NCBI GenBank assembly: GCA_016720825.1
Contig: JADKJV010000001.1
Span: forward strand, 434,001-498,000
DNA length: 64,000 nucleotides
Reading direction: 5' to 3'
From: Chitinophagaceae bacterium
GTDB taxonomy: Bacteria > Bacteroidota > Bacteroidia > Chitinophagales > Chitinophagaceae
Shown here: piece by piece, positions 25,606 to 34,582 of the stretch
How the letters are laid out: each line of letters opens with the position of its first letter
Position numbering within the stretch: the first letter of the stretch is position 1
Notes under the pieces: generated by a model
The model's database searches: none
What the model saw: the letters and a program-made list of their open reading frames with translations, nothing else
Told to the model about the DNA's origin: nothing
Program-made: the position numbers and the translations under genes

Positions 25606-26460
25606 TTAGTAAGCGGAAGGGCATTTGTATGATTGCAGGTTGAAAGTCAGGTGTACCATAGCGGTAACAAACTGGTCTTTCTGCTTGCTCATACCCCTGG
25701 CAGAATTGATCTGCCGGGCAACTTCACCGAGTTCGTAAGAACGGTCGCTCAGTAATAAACCATTGGAAGGACTGCCATCAGGATTAGCCGGGAAAACAGC
25801 AGGATCAACATAGGTTTTGCTGACATCATCCAGATAGTCTGTATTGGTAAAGCGGTGTAATACCTCGAAGCAAATATTTACGCGGTCGTTGAAAGCATAT
25901 TTAATACCACCGCCAAAAGGAATACTGATGGACATGGAGCTGTACGGTTTCCTGTCGGGGTATAAACTGCTGCCCTGACCTTCTGTACCTAACTGACGGA
26001 GGTAAACTTTTTCACCTTTCAGGTAAGCATAAGGATCAAAAGAGAAAATACCGACACCCATGGTGATGTAAGGGGTGAATGCATACGCCGGATCGCCGGG
26101 CATGAAACGGAAGAAATTAAAATCAGCCTGGAGAGCCAGTTCCCAAACCTTGGTATTGAAACTCAGGTTGCGGGTATACATGTAAGTATTGTGCGTATTG
26201 TACTGATCGGAATATCCAAGCTGGGCAAAACTGGCACCAACACGGGCAGCAATATAATTTCCCAGGTTTTTGCGGAAGAAAATCGTTCCGGCAAGTTTGG
26301 CCCTGTTGAGACGGGCGCGGGTGTTGAGATCGCCGAAATAATGACCGGCACCCAGACCAAATCCGAACTCACCTTCCTGCTGCACAGCATCTTGTGCGCT
26401 CAGGGGACCAGATAAAATCACAGTTGCAAATAAAAACGCGGCGATAAGCTTTTTCGTCAT
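25606..26460 (-). CDS. porG: PorG-like outer-membrane protein (DUF6089, type IX secretion)
   Basis: 284 residues. A signal peptide (1-22, GPLSAQ) and a beta-barrel start with the family pattern EFGFGLGAGHYFGDLNTRAR, then FTPYITMGVGIFSFDPYAY and a C-terminal Phe-rich strand. PorG helps organise the PorK/PorN ring of the type IX secretion system. It sits between nadK and uppS, the usual Bacteroidota order. No other core T9SS gene is here, so its presence shows only that the organism may have the system. Confidence 0.82.
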   Translation of the reverse strand: MTKKLIAAFLFATVILSGPLSAQDAVQQEGEFGFGLGAGHYFGDLNTRARLNRAKLAGTIFFRKNLGNYIAARVGASFAQLGYSDQYNTHNTYMYTRNLSFNTKVWELALQADFNFFRFMPGDPAYAFTPYITMGVGIFSFDPYAYLKGEKVYLRQLGTEGQGSSLYPDRKPYSSMSISIPFGGGIKYAFNDRVNICFEVLHRFTNTDYLDDVSKTYVDPAVFPANPDGSPSNGLLLSDRSYELGEVARQINSARGMSKQKDQFVTAMVHLTFNLQSYKCPSAY

Positions 26461-26515
26461 AACTCTTTAGATCTGGTTCGGACTGCTTAGAACGTTAAAA
26501 GTAGCAATTTTCTTG

Positions 26516-27204
26516 TTATCCGGGGTTCCTTTTATCCAATCCCCAGGTCAGTTTGTTCTGAAGTGTCTGCAGAAAATTGTTTTCACTCAGCCTGACGAGG
26601 TTCACATGGAAGGCCTCTCTTTTCACTGCCAGCTGAACGGATTTACTCACTAATTCCCTTCTGGAATCAAGCGCACAGATGATATGATCAGCACGGCTTT
26701 CAATTTCAAAAGAAATAATATTGGAATCGGGGACTACAATGGGCCGCACGTTGAGATTATGCGGTGCCACGGGGGGGGCGTATCATCAAAAAGGGGAATA
26801 CTGGCATCGAGGTGGATGAGGGTCCGTTTGTCAACCACATAAGTCCTTTTAGCCATCGCTTTTACTGCAGCCTTCACCTCATCCCGGCCAATACTGGCCA
26901 GGAAACCCAGCCTGCCGAAATTGATACCCATGATACTGATATTTTTATCCTGCACCAGGGTTACTGTATCCAGCAGGGTACCGTCACCACCCAGGCTGAT
27001 GATAAATTCAATATCGGGACCCAGGTCACCGGGACCTGCAAATGAGCGGGTGGTGGAAGGAACCATCACCTTGCCCCTTAACTGGTCGAGGTATTGGTCA
27101 AATATCACCGGTTCAATGCCATGTTGTGCCAGTTCGTCCAGGAATAACTGTACATCCCCTACCTGTTCATCACCGAGCACACGGCTGTATATCGCTGCTT
27201 TCAT
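26516..27204 (-). CDS. nadK: NAD kinase with internal deletion and frameshift
   Basis: Two frames. The first (27204 to about 26779) gives MKAAIYSRVL through the GGDGT motif (IISLGGDGTLLDTV) and GINFGRLGFLASI up to LFDDTP. The second (about 26770 to 26516) gives VAPHNLNVRPIVVPD to the C-terminus. They meet at a C8 tract (G8 on the plus strand, 26771-26778). About 65-70 residues normally present between them are missing, including the N-D/E motif and the TPTGSTAYS segment needed for NAD binding and catalysis. NAD kinase is essential; a collapsed assembly is the likely reason. Confidence 0.85.
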
Positions 27205-27239
27205 GATTGTAATTTGCTGAACGGACTGGCTGAATTATT

Positions 27240-28691
27240 TCAGAACATAGTCCGTCTGTGTAAAAATACCCCGTTTTGACCTAATTGGTTGAAGGTCCAC
27301 TCCAGCCTGATTGTGAGGTCATATAATGTAACTATATCCAGTCCGAGCCCGCCTGCATAAAGCATTTTATTCGACAGGCTGTTTGCACCCGGCTGGGGAT
27401 TGTAAACATAACCGGTATTACCATAAATCCTTCCGAATACACGGATGGGTAACATCGTTCCTTCATGATTTTTATATCCCGGGACTTTTACCTTGAAATC
27501 AAGCAGTTTCCGGCTCAGGGATGTTTTTAAATAACCGCCTGCCACACCATCCACCACATAGTATTCATAGCCCTGCATGAAGGCATCACCATAACCGAGG
27601 AAACGCTGGTTGAAATAAGGCTGGCTGAATGGAAGCTTGATGCCGCCATATACCGTAGTCTGGATAAAATATTTTGATGATAACGGCCAGTTGGCATTGC
27701 CTTTTACAAAAAGCTGCCACACATTCATGGCATGGGTAAATCCTTTTTTGCCGATGTAAATATCTGCGGCATAACCCCGGGTTGGATAAGGTATATAATC
27801 CAGGTTGGTATAGCTCATCCTGTAATACAGTTCAGGGAACTTGCCGCTTCTCCTGCCTGATTTAAAATAAAGCGGATTCAGCGCCACTACTGTATCGCCT
27901 ACTTCTTCGGTGGAATAACTGAAACCAAAACGGTGACGGGTGAATAATGCAGGACGATACACCCATTCCATTCCGGCGTTAAAGAAAGCGCGCACATATT
28001 TCTGTTCATCTTTCATGAACACCTGCTTATCGCTGACAGTATTGTAATTGATTTCCCTGTTTTTGCCGAATGAGAAATTGGTTTTGACTCCCCATTTCAT
28101 CTGCCGGTCAATATAGGGCCTTTCATAACTGAATGAAATCTGCCGGGTATAACCGCTCACGACCCATAACCTGAGTTTGTCGTTATTGCCGGTGATATTA
28201 TTATAGATGAGTTTGCCGCCGTAGTTCACGCGGTCAAGACTGGCATGCTGTTCAAAAATCCATTGATTCAGGTTGCGGTCAACCGGCTTCACGTACGGAG
28301 TGGGAAAAAGATACCAGCGTTCGCGCACGGAAATATTGACGGTGACTACGTTGAGATAATATCCTCCTGCTGCCACCACAACCTGGTTGAATAAAGCCGT
28401 GTTCATGAGTTGCTGGCGGGCTTCTTCAAAATGACGGGCCAGTGCAGAGAGTGACATTTTTTCTCCGGAATGAAAAGGCAGTTCACGAAGGATGATTTCC
28501 TCATGTGTTTTTTTATTGCCCGTGATGGTGATGGCCCCTATGATGTACAGGGTATCGCTGGCTGCAGTTGTTTCGCCCGGACCAGGTATGGGTTTACCCG
28601 CAAGCAGATCCTGCGCTGATACTGAATACTGCCAGCAAAATACAGACAGCACCAGTGAAAATAATTTCAGGCCTTGGGGTAATTTCTTCAT
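27240..28691 (-). CDS. BamA/TamA family outer-membrane protein with one POTRA domain
   Basis: 483 residues. A signal peptide (1-26) is followed by a single POTRA-like domain (about 45-125, IGAITITGNKKTHEEIILREL) and a 16-strand Omp85-type barrel with the lid-lock-like region NQRFLGYGDAFMQGYEYYVV, where BamA has the VRGF motif. Too short for BamA itself. Related Bacteroidota proteins have no firm function. It is downstream of the CBS gene and upstream of nadK, in the same direction. Confidence 0.82.
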   Translation of the reverse strand: MKKLPQGLKLFSLVLSVFCWQYSVSAQDLLAGKPIPGPGETTAASDTLYIIGAITITGNKKTHEEIILRELPFHSGEKMSLSALARHFEEARQQLMNTALFNQVVVAAGGYYLNVVTVNISVRERWYLFPTPYVKPVDRNLNQWIFEQHASLDRVNYGGKLIYNNITGNNDKLRLWVVSGYTRQISFSYERPYIDRQMKWGVKTNFSFGKNREINYNTVSDKQVFMKDEQKYVRAFFNAGMEWVYRPALFTRHRFGFSYSTEEVGDTVVALNPLYFKSGRRSGKFPELYYRMSYTNLDYIPYPTRGYAADIYIGKKGFTHAMNVWQLFVKGNANWPLSSKYFIQTTVYGGIKLPFSQPYFNQRFLGYGDAFMQGYEYYVVDGVAGGYLKTSLSRKLLDFKVKVPGYKNHEGTMLPIRVFGRIYGNTGYVYNPQPGANSLSNKMLYAGGLGLDIVTLYDLTIRLEWTFNQLGQNGVFLHRRTMF

Positions 28692-28750
28692 GTCAGACTA
28701 GTCCCAAATTAACAGGAAATCCCTGTCTTTTCACATTTTCCTTTGAAAAA

Positions 28751-29413
28751 TCAGATTTTGAGGTAGTTCATGAGGTTGTCGTAATTGGTACGTAATTCAT
28801 TGGCATAGAGTTCTTCGCCGAAGAAATACTTCACTGTGTATTCATATCGCTGGAAGGTGGCGATAATATCTGAAACCTCTGGTTTATTTACCCGGAGTGT
28901 CACTTCCATCATGCCGGTAGTGGCATCATTGGTTGTGTTAAGCTGGGTGATCTGGGCATCATTGGATTCAACAATCTTGCTGATTTCCTGGAAAGAATAC
29001 TGGTTGCTTTCCATTTCCAGTACAATCAAAGCACCGGGTTCATTCACGCTCATGAAATCTGCAGCGTGTTTCAGGAGGTCGTTATAGGTAACAGTGCCTG
29101 TTAATTCCTGGTCTTCATTGATTACGGGTACAATGCTCAATCCGTTATCTGCCGCAAGCTGGAGTGCTTTGACAAAATGTTCGTTTTCTTTTACTGAAAG
29201 CGGGGCGAAAGATTGCTGGAGTGAATTCAGTTCATCGCGGTCGTTCTCTGACAGCATGAGGTCATCTTCGCTGATCAGGCCGATATATTTTCCGTCATCA
29301 ATGATAGGTAAATGCGTAACCTGGTTCTCATTCATCATCTGCAGGGCTGCGTGGACTTTGTCGTGCAGGTGAAGCTGAGGCAGGGTTTGTGTAGTTAATT
29401 CCCTGGTTAACAT
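28751..29413 (-). CDS. CBS domain-containing protein
   Basis: 220 residues. Two CBS repeats fill residues 1-130 (THLPIIDDGKYIGLISEDDLM; LSIVPVINEDQELTGTVTYNDLL). The C-terminal 80 residues look like an ACT-type fold (ALIVLEMESNQYSFQEISKIVE). Such CBS-ACT proteins (AcuB type) bind adenine nucleotides and act as sensors. It is part of the conserved CBS-nadK-porG-uppS-bamA neighbourhood. Confidence 0.88.
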   Translation of the reverse strand: MLTRELTTQTLPQLHLHDKVHAALQMMNENQVTHLPIIDDGKYIGLISEDDLMLSENDRDELNSLQQSFAPLSVKENEHFVKALQLAADNGLSIVPVINEDQELTGTVTYNDLLKHAADFMSVNEPGALIVLEMESNQYSFQEISKIVESNDAQITQLNTTNDATTGMMEVTLRVNKPEVSDIIATFQRYEYTVKYFFGEELYANELRTNYDNLMNYLKI

Positions 29414-29445
29414 AGGTGGTTCGATTTACTGTAAGACAGCAACGA

Positions 29446-30222
29446 TCACGAAACTGTTGCAGGTTCTTTCAGTTTGGTTAGGAATTTATGTAAAATCGCA
29501 TTGAACTCTGCGGGCACTTCCATCATCGGTGCATGTCCGCATTTATCAATGAAATAAAGTTCACTGTTTGGTATCAGCTTATGAAATTCCTGGGCTACAA
29601 ATGGCGGGGTAATACTGTCGTTGTTGCCCCATACCAGTAATGTGGGCTGTTTCACCTGGTTCAGTTCTTCACCCAGGTTATTGCGGATGGCACTTTTGGC
29701 CAGTGCAATAATCTTGATTGCTTTTATCCGGTTGTTGGTAATACTGTACACTTCATCCACCAGCTCTTCTGTTGCCACATTGGGATCGTAAAAAGTGAGC
29801 TGTGTTTTTTTGCGGATATATTCCTTATCTCCCCTTTTGGGATAGCTGTCGCCCATGCCGTTTTCAAACAGGCCGGAACTGCCGGTTAGGATCAGGGATT
29901 TCACACGCTCCGGGTGTTTGAGTACATGCACCAGCGCAACGTGACCACCCAATGAATTACCCATCAGGTGTACTGATTTCAAATCGCGTGCTTCGAGGAA
30001 TTTATTGACAAATTTGGCCAGCCCTCCCACAGAGGTATGCAGGATGTCCATTTCAAGCAGGGGAAGTATAGGAACGATCACCCGGTTGTGGTGACGGAAA
30101 TACTCAATCAGGTCCTTGAAATTACTCATCGCACCAAAGAGTCCGTGCAAAAGCACGAGCGGTTCTCCTGCCCCTTCTTCTATAAATTTAAATTTATCCT
30201 GATGTTTGATTTCGTATTCCAT
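29446..30222 (-). CDS. Alpha/beta hydrolase
   Basis: 258 residues. LLHGLFG is the oxyanion region, Ser90 in GNSLGG is the nucleophile, the acid is in WGNNDSITPP and the His in CGHAPMME. No signal peptide, so it is cytoplasmic. The substrate is unknown. It is 32 nt upstream of the CBS gene and likely leads that transcript. Confidence 0.9.
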   Translation of the reverse strand: MEYEIKHQDKFKFIEEGAGEPLVLLHGLFGAMSNFKDLIEYFRHHNRVIVPILPLLEMDILHTSVGGLAKFVNKFLEARDLKSVHLMGNSLGGHVALVHVLKHPERVKSLILTGSSGLFENGMGDSYPKRGDKEYIRKKTQLTFYDPNVATEELVDEVYSITNNRIKAIKIIALAKSAIRNNLGEELNQVKQPTLLVWGNNDSITPPFVAQEFHKLIPNSELYFIDKCGHAPMMEVPAEFNAILHKFLTKLKEPATVS

Positions 30223-30477
30223 ATCAGTTATTCAGCGCCGGCCTTTCCACAGGCTGGCTTCATTCCCAAACAAATTCACGTCTAAAAATAAACACTTTAG
30301 GGCAAAATATAAGCAGAAGGCTGACACAGAAGCCCTAATTGGGCAAATATAGCAGCAAAGCCCTTGTTTTAAAAAGATGTTTTGGGGGAAATATTTCAGG
30401 TCAATTCTACCTATTATATAAATATTGAATATATTTTCTTCTAATAGGCCTGAAATTCCAGATACCAAAAAGGCAAC
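30223..30477. other. AT-rich intergenic sequence upstream of the hydrolase gene
   Basis: No gene or clear repeat is seen; the stretch becomes very AT-rich up to the boundary with the low-complexity block at 30478. Confidence 0.5.
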
Positions 30478-30845
30478 CGGGGGGGGTTGCGGCGCGGGCG
30501 TGGTGGAACTAGTCCGGGCTGCCATTACAATCAGCACACGGGGAAAAACCGCGCGGGCGGGCCCCCAACACACAAAAAAACCCAAAAAAAAAAAAAAAAA
30601 AAACAAAAAAAAAAAAAAAAAAAAAACCCGCCGGTCCGCCCGGGGGGGGGGGGGGGGGGGGGCAGGGGGGCTTTCGAACACGGACGCGGGCCCCCCCCCG
30701 CCCCAGGCCACGGGGGGGACAAAAAAAACAACCCCCAGCCGCCGGGCCGGGGCGGGGGCCCGCTCCGCGACCACCCGCCGCCGCGCCGGGGGCGGGCCAC
30801 GCGGGCGGGGCGGCCGGGGGGGGGTTGGGGAAAAAAAAAAAAAGC
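30478..30845. other. Low-complexity homopolymer block, probable assembly artefact
   Basis: A sharp change from AT-rich DNA to sequence made of homopolymers: A20-C-A22 (30584-30626), G21 (30642-30662), C9 and G8-9 runs, in an otherwise G+C-rich background. Long open frames here translate to Pro/Gly/Lys runs and are not genes. Normal sequence resumes at about 30846. Nothing else in the window looks like this. Confidence 0.85.
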
Positions 30846-31052
30846 GAGTGAGCCGTTCACAATACCCATTCAGGTTGCCACAGATTCTGCAAACTGGTAA
30901 AAGTTTTCCGCTTCTTCCTGGTGTGCCAATATTACCAACCAATAAACAACATGAATCAAATGAACTTCATATTTACACAAAAGACTAAAGTCTACCATTT
31001 TAGTAGACTTTACAAATATAAAACTTTCCGGAAAATACCCGGCTGTTAAAAT
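30846..31052. other. Intergenic sequence upstream of the homopolymer block
   Basis: About 200 nt of normal composition between the block and the cvpA stop. It contains the inverted repeat AAAGTCTACC-ATTTTA-GTAGACTTT near 30985-31010, which could end the leftward or a rightward transcript. No gene is seen. Confidence 0.4.
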
Positions 31053-31595
31053 TCAGGGTCTGGGAACCTGTCCTGCCACATGACCGAAAAAGTTTTCCAG
31101 GTCACCAAACAGGTCTTTAAAGAGGGGAATCAGGGAGCCAAAGGCATTAATCACTTTGGGGCCCCAGGGCTGGACAAAGGAATAGGTCATAGAATGGCTG
31201 ATGGTGTCGGCGGAAAACCATTTCATTTGTTCAGCATAAAATAAAAACACGCTGAAAACGAGTGTATATATAATTACAAAAAGCAGGATACCGCCGATGG
31301 TATTGACCCATCCCAGCATCACGGTTTTCACGGCACCTTCCAGTGCTTTGGCACCGAGGCGGATCAGGACCACCACAAGCAGGAACACCAGTGCAAAGGA
31401 AACCAGCGGCAGCCATTCTTTGGAAATATTGACTTTGCTGCCGATATAATCTGCCGTTACGGCTGACAGTTTCAGGGCTGCGGCCAGTCCGATGATGACA
31501 GCCACCAGTGAGAAAACACCAACAATCAAACCCTGTCTGGATCCGCGGAAAACGGCCAGAACCAGTACGATCAGGTAGATGATATCAATTAACAT
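31053..31595 (-). CDS. cvpA: CvpA family membrane protein
   Basis: 180 residues from ATG at 31595; a TTG at 31628 would add 11 polar residues. Four membrane segments with the CvpA start MLIDIIYLIVLVLAVFRGSR and the following GLIVGVFSLVAVIIGL. The family is needed for colicin V production in E. coli and for envelope stress resistance elsewhere. It follows the yqeY-like gene in the same direction. Confidence 0.88.
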   Translation of the reverse strand: MLIDIIYLIVLVLAVFRGSRQGLIVGVFSLVAVIIGLAAALKLSAVTADYIGSKVNISKEWLPLVSFALVFLLVVVLIRLGAKALEGAVKTVMLGWVNTIGGILLFVIIYTLVFSVFLFYAEQMKWFSADTISHSMTYSFVQPWGPKVINAFGSLIPLFKDLFGDLENFFGHVAGQVPRP

Positions 31596-31670
31596 GGTGG
31601 TGTTTAGGCTTTCTAACGCAGGAATCAATCCTGCGGTACAGGCTAAATCTTAAAATGATGATAAAGCCTG

Positions 31671-32126
31671 TTATTTCCCGGCCAGGATCTCTTTTACCAT
31701 GGCAGAAATGGTTTTACCATCCGCTTTTCCAGCCAGCTGTTTGGTGGCGGCTCCCATCACTTTGCCCATATCAGCAGGGGAAGAAGCACCGGTTTCTGTA
31801 ACGATTGCGGTGATTATTGCTTTGAGTTCTTCCGGTGACATCTGGGCGGGCAGGAATTTTTCTATGATCGCAATTTCCTCGGCTTCTTTCTGCGCCAGGT
31901 CATCTCTTTTCTGCTGCGTAAAAATTTCCAGTGAGTCTTTGCGTTGTTTCACCAGTTTCTGCAGCAGTTTGATTTCTTCTTCTTCTTTTAAATCGCCTGA
32001 ATGTCCTTCTGAAGTTTTGGCGAGCAGGATAGCTGCTTTTACAGCACGCAGGCTGCGCAGTGCGGCTTCGTTTTTTGCAAGCATGGCCGCTTTCAGTTCG
32101 GTCATGATTTTTTGTTCTAAACTCAT
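31671..32126 (-). CDS. GatB/YqeY domain-containing protein
   Basis: 151 residues, complete YqeY-like: LEQKIMTELKAAMLAKN, LRSLRAVKAAILLA, an acidic linker, and a C-terminal helical domain MGKVMGAATKQLAGKADGK that resembles the tail of GatB and binds tRNA in that protein. Its own role is uncertain. It starts 10 nt after the gldC stop, so is in that operon. Confidence 0.93.
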   Translation of the reverse strand: MSLEQKIMTELKAAMLAKNEAALRSLRAVKAAILLAKTSEGHSGDLKEEEEIKLLQKLVKQRKDSLEIFTQQKRDDLAQKEAEEIAIIEKFLPAQMSPEELKAIITAIVTETGASSPADMGKVMGAATKQLAGKADGKTISAMVKEILAGK

Positions 32127-32136
32127 ATCAATGTTT

Positions 32137-32484
32137 TTAAGCTTTATTATCTTTTAATTGCCTTTCGCGGAATCCGGCATAGAATTTTTTGGCGAAATCT
32201 TTCATCTCTTCTACCTGTTCTGTGTATTTGGTGGCGCGTCCGTAAGTATCGGCCATGGTCATTAATGTCTGGTAAAAAAAATCAGCCATTTCATCCACCA
32301 TCATGTCTGTGGTCCATAAATCAATCCGCAGTGCTGATTTATCGGCGCCATCCCACAGCGACAACATAAAGGCCTTGGCCTGTTGTGCCTCATCAATGGA
32401 AGTGCCCGTGGCCTGCCAGGTGATTTTTTCAGGGATTCGGTTGGTATCAGTATGCACATCTATCGTGATCCGTGAGCTGCTCAT
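32137..32484 (-). CDS. gldC: Gliding-motility protein GldC
   Basis: 115 residues, soluble. It matches GldC in length and in ITIDVHTDTNRIPEKITWQA, LSLWDG, LRIDLWTTDMMVDEMADFF and DTYGRATK. GldC is linked to gliding in Flavobacterium but kept by many non-gliding Bacteroidota. It has its own promoter box and leads yqeY. Confidence 0.9.
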   Translation of the reverse strand: MSSSRITIDVHTDTNRIPEKITWQATGTSIDEAQQAKAFMLSLWDGADKSALRIDLWTTDMMVDEMADFFYQTLMTMADTYGRATKYTEQVEEMKDFAKKFYAGFRERQLKDNKA

Positions 32485-32515
32485 AAATGGTATATATAAT
32501 TGTGTTGAAAGGCAG

Positions 32516-32523
32516 CAAAGTTA
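32516..32523 (-). promoter_or_regulatory. -7 box of gldC
   Basis: TAACTTTG on the minus strand, overlapping the stop codon of the upstream glycosyltransferase gene. Confidence 0.5.
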
Positions 32524-33654
32524 ATCCAATTCAGGGCAAGCCTGTACGATGGTTTTCCAGAGCAAATCAGCGGTATGATCCCAGCTGAAATGGCTGGCAG
32601 CGATCTGTCCCTTACTGATGAGATCCCTGCGGAGGTTTTCATCTTTATAAATACGCATCAGTTGTTCTGCGAGTGAAGCCGGATCAGAGGGGTTGGCATA
32701 CAAAGCCGCATCACCGGCGATTTCCTGCATGGAGGATCCTTCACTGGTGATAACAGGCACATCTGATTTCATGGCTTCCAGTACCGGCACACCAAATCCT
32801 TCCAGCAGGGAAGGATAAACCAGTGCCCAGGCTGACCCTGTGATCTTTGCGAGTTCTTCTTCTTCGAGATAACCGGTGAGCACTACATCGTTCCGGTATT
32901 TATAACTTTTCAGGCTCTGCACAAAGCTTTCATATTTCCAGGCCAGCCGGCCGGCAATCACGAGCTTCATGCCCGACTGCAGTCTTTTTTTGAATAAGGA
33001 AAAAGCTTTCAGCAGTGTTAACAGGTTTTTCCGCGGATGCACCGCGCCGGTATAGAGGAAGAACTCACGGCCTTCCGTGTATTGTTCCCGAACGGCCTTT
33101 CCTGTTTCAGCGGATTGTGGTGAGAAAATTTCTTTCACACCGCTGTACACCACATTGATTTTATTTTCTGCAACTGCATATTGTTTCAGTATATCATTCT
33201 TGCTGAACGATGATACCGTAGCCACTGAAGCCGCTTTGGCCAGAAATGCAGGTGTGTATTTTTTATAAAACCAGAGATGCGATTTCTTATTGCCTTCAGG
33301 AAAATGGAGAAAAGCCAGGTCATGCAATACCAGGCATTGCGGCACACTGGTGCGCAATGAACAAAACCCGTCGCAGGACACAAACACATCTGCCTTATAT
33401 TTTTTCAGGATCGCCGGCACTTTCACATCAAACCAGAATTTCCAGAGCAGGGGATGCCGGGCTGCAGGGCCCGCCAGGACAGGTGTTACATTCGGTCCAT
33501 AAATAAAGCGGGGATCCCAGGGCCTGTCGAAAATGAAAATGAACTGGTGTTCAGGATGTGCATTAACAAGCCTCCGGAAATTTTCATGCATGAAATATCC
33601 AACGCCTTCCATTACATCCTTCAGTAAAAACCTTGTATTCACCGCAATCACCAT
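32521..33654 (-). CDS. Glycosyltransferase family 4 (GT-B fold)
   Basis: 377 residues from ATG at 33654. GT-B fold with the donor-site block LLEGFGVPVLEAM (the EX7E motif of GT4) and LYTGAVHPRKNLLTLLKAF in the hinge region. It transfers a sugar from a nucleotide donor to a wall, LPS or exopolysaccharide acceptor; which one cannot be told. No other sugar gene is near. Confidence 0.92.
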   Translation of the reverse strand: MVIAVNTRFLLKDVMEGVGYFMHENFRRLVNAHPEHQFIFIFDRPWDPRFIYGPNVTPVLAGPAARHPLLWKFWFDVKVPAILKKYKADVFVSCDGFCSLRTSVPQCLVLHDLAFLHFPEGNKKSHLWFYKKYTPAFLAKAASVATVSSFSKNDILKQYAVAENKINVVYSGVKEIFSPQSAETGKAVREQYTEGREFFLYTGAVHPRKNLLTLLKAFSLFKKRLQSGMKLVIAGRLAWKYESFVQSLKSYKYRNDVVLTGYLEEEELAKITGSAWALVYPSLLEGFGVPVLEAMKSDVPVITSEGSSMQEIAGDAALYANPSDPASLAEQLMRIYKDENLRRDLISKGQIAASHFSWDHTADLLWKTIVQACPELD

Positions 33655-33678
33655 AAATTCCTGTCTGTGTTGAATTGT

Positions 33679-33686
33679 CAAAATTA
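33679..33686 (-). promoter_or_regulatory. -7 box of the glycosyltransferase gene
   Basis: TAATTTTG on the minus strand, 24 nt before the ATG, with a TTTG (minus strand, 33703-33706) 16 nt further upstream. Confidence 0.5.
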
Positions 33687-33689
33687 GAT

Positions 33690-34070
33690 ATATCTGTCTG
33701 CACAAATCATGAAACCAACATGAACTGCGTAATTCCACTCGTTTTAAAATAACCTGCTGAAAACGCTAACAAGTGTTGGGGTTTTGAAAACTGACAATGC
33801 GCTGACATGCGTAAACCCCGTTTTATTTTCAGCGGGGAAAAAGCTGGCATTCTGCAAGCTGTAAGCAGAAACAGGGAACATACGTGCCGCGTAATTTTTA
33901 AAGTCGTCATCTTTTACTTTATTACTAAAGACAAATTCCCAGTACACAAAACAGCTGTTGATGGTAAAGCTTCCTGCAATACTGAACAAAATACCGTGCT
34001 AAAAATCAGGTACTAGTACAATTGCAAACCCATCAAACGGGTATTATTTTTATCTCTGATTAAAGGCAAG
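33690..34070. other. Gene-poor spacer
   Basis: Short frames on both strands here have no recognisable domain and poor codon pattern. No repeat family was seen. It may be decayed sequence. Confidence 0.4.
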
Positions 34071-34078
34071 TGCGGCTT

Positions 34079-34456
34079 ATGAGTAAATCCGGAACATACC
34101 CCAAAAAACAGGTATTTATATACCAGCCCGCTTCAGCAGGGGTTGATATAAATATCACCCGGTTGCCGCACATATATCGTTGCTTGCCGCAATTATCCTG
34201 CGGACTTTACTTCTCTGATAAAAAAATTCAGGAAGCTATTGCTGTTTCCGGCATTGTTGGTATCAAATTTGATTATGAATATGCCAGAAATCAACGGGGC
34301 TGCTTAAGCTCCGCACAGGACATTTTTGTTACAAATTCATGGCCGGCGATTACCTATCGTTGCCAGGTGGTAACAGGCCTTATTGATAAGGAGTTCGGAC
34401 GGTGTGTGGATGAATCAAATAAGCCATCTGTCCTGTGTCAATCAACATCAGACTAA
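34079..34456 (+). CDS. Doubtful ORF of 125 residues
   Basis: An open frame from ATG at 34079, starting MSKSGTYPKKQVFIYQP and ending in STSD. It has no signal peptide, membrane segment or motif I know, and is Cys-rich for a cytoplasmic protein. The only supporting evidence is that a strong terminator follows 36 nt after the stop on the same strand. The transcript ended there could equally be a non-coding RNA. Confidence 0.25.
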   Translation: MSKSGTYPKKQVFIYQPASAGVDINITRLPHIYRCLPQLSCGLYFSDKKIQEAIAVSGIVGIKFDYEYARNQRGCLSSAQDIFVTNSWPAITYRCQVVTGLIDKEFGRCVDESNKPSVLCQSTSD

Positions 34457-34491
34457 ACGACCTCTTAGGTGGAAGAGGATGGTGGCTTGTA

Positions 34492-34525
34492 AAAGGGGCC
34501 TTGGTTCGGGGCCCCTTTCTTTTTC
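34492..34525 (+). terminator. Strong rho-independent terminator
   Basis: AAAGGGGC/GCCCCTTT stem with an 11-nt loop, then CTTTTTC. It ends some rightward transcript from the gene-poor spacer at 33.7-34.5 kb. Confidence 0.8.
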
Positions 34526-34555
34526 TCCTTTCTTCCCATTTCAAACTTCTTTGAG

Positions 34556-34563
34556 TACATTTG
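34556..34563 (+). promoter_or_regulatory. -7 box of the DUF4290 gene
   Basis: TACATTTG, perfect consensus, 19 nt before the ATG. Confidence 0.6.
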
Positions 34564-34582
34564 ATACTTAGAATTTACCTGA

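Noticed and set aside
30425..30988. Long open frames with Gly/Pro/Lys runs in both directions
   Set aside because: They are translations of homopolymers in the probable artefact block and match no protein pattern.
34440..34530. RNase P RNA, tmRNA or SRP RNA
   Set aside because: The conserved words of these RNAs were not found in the region.
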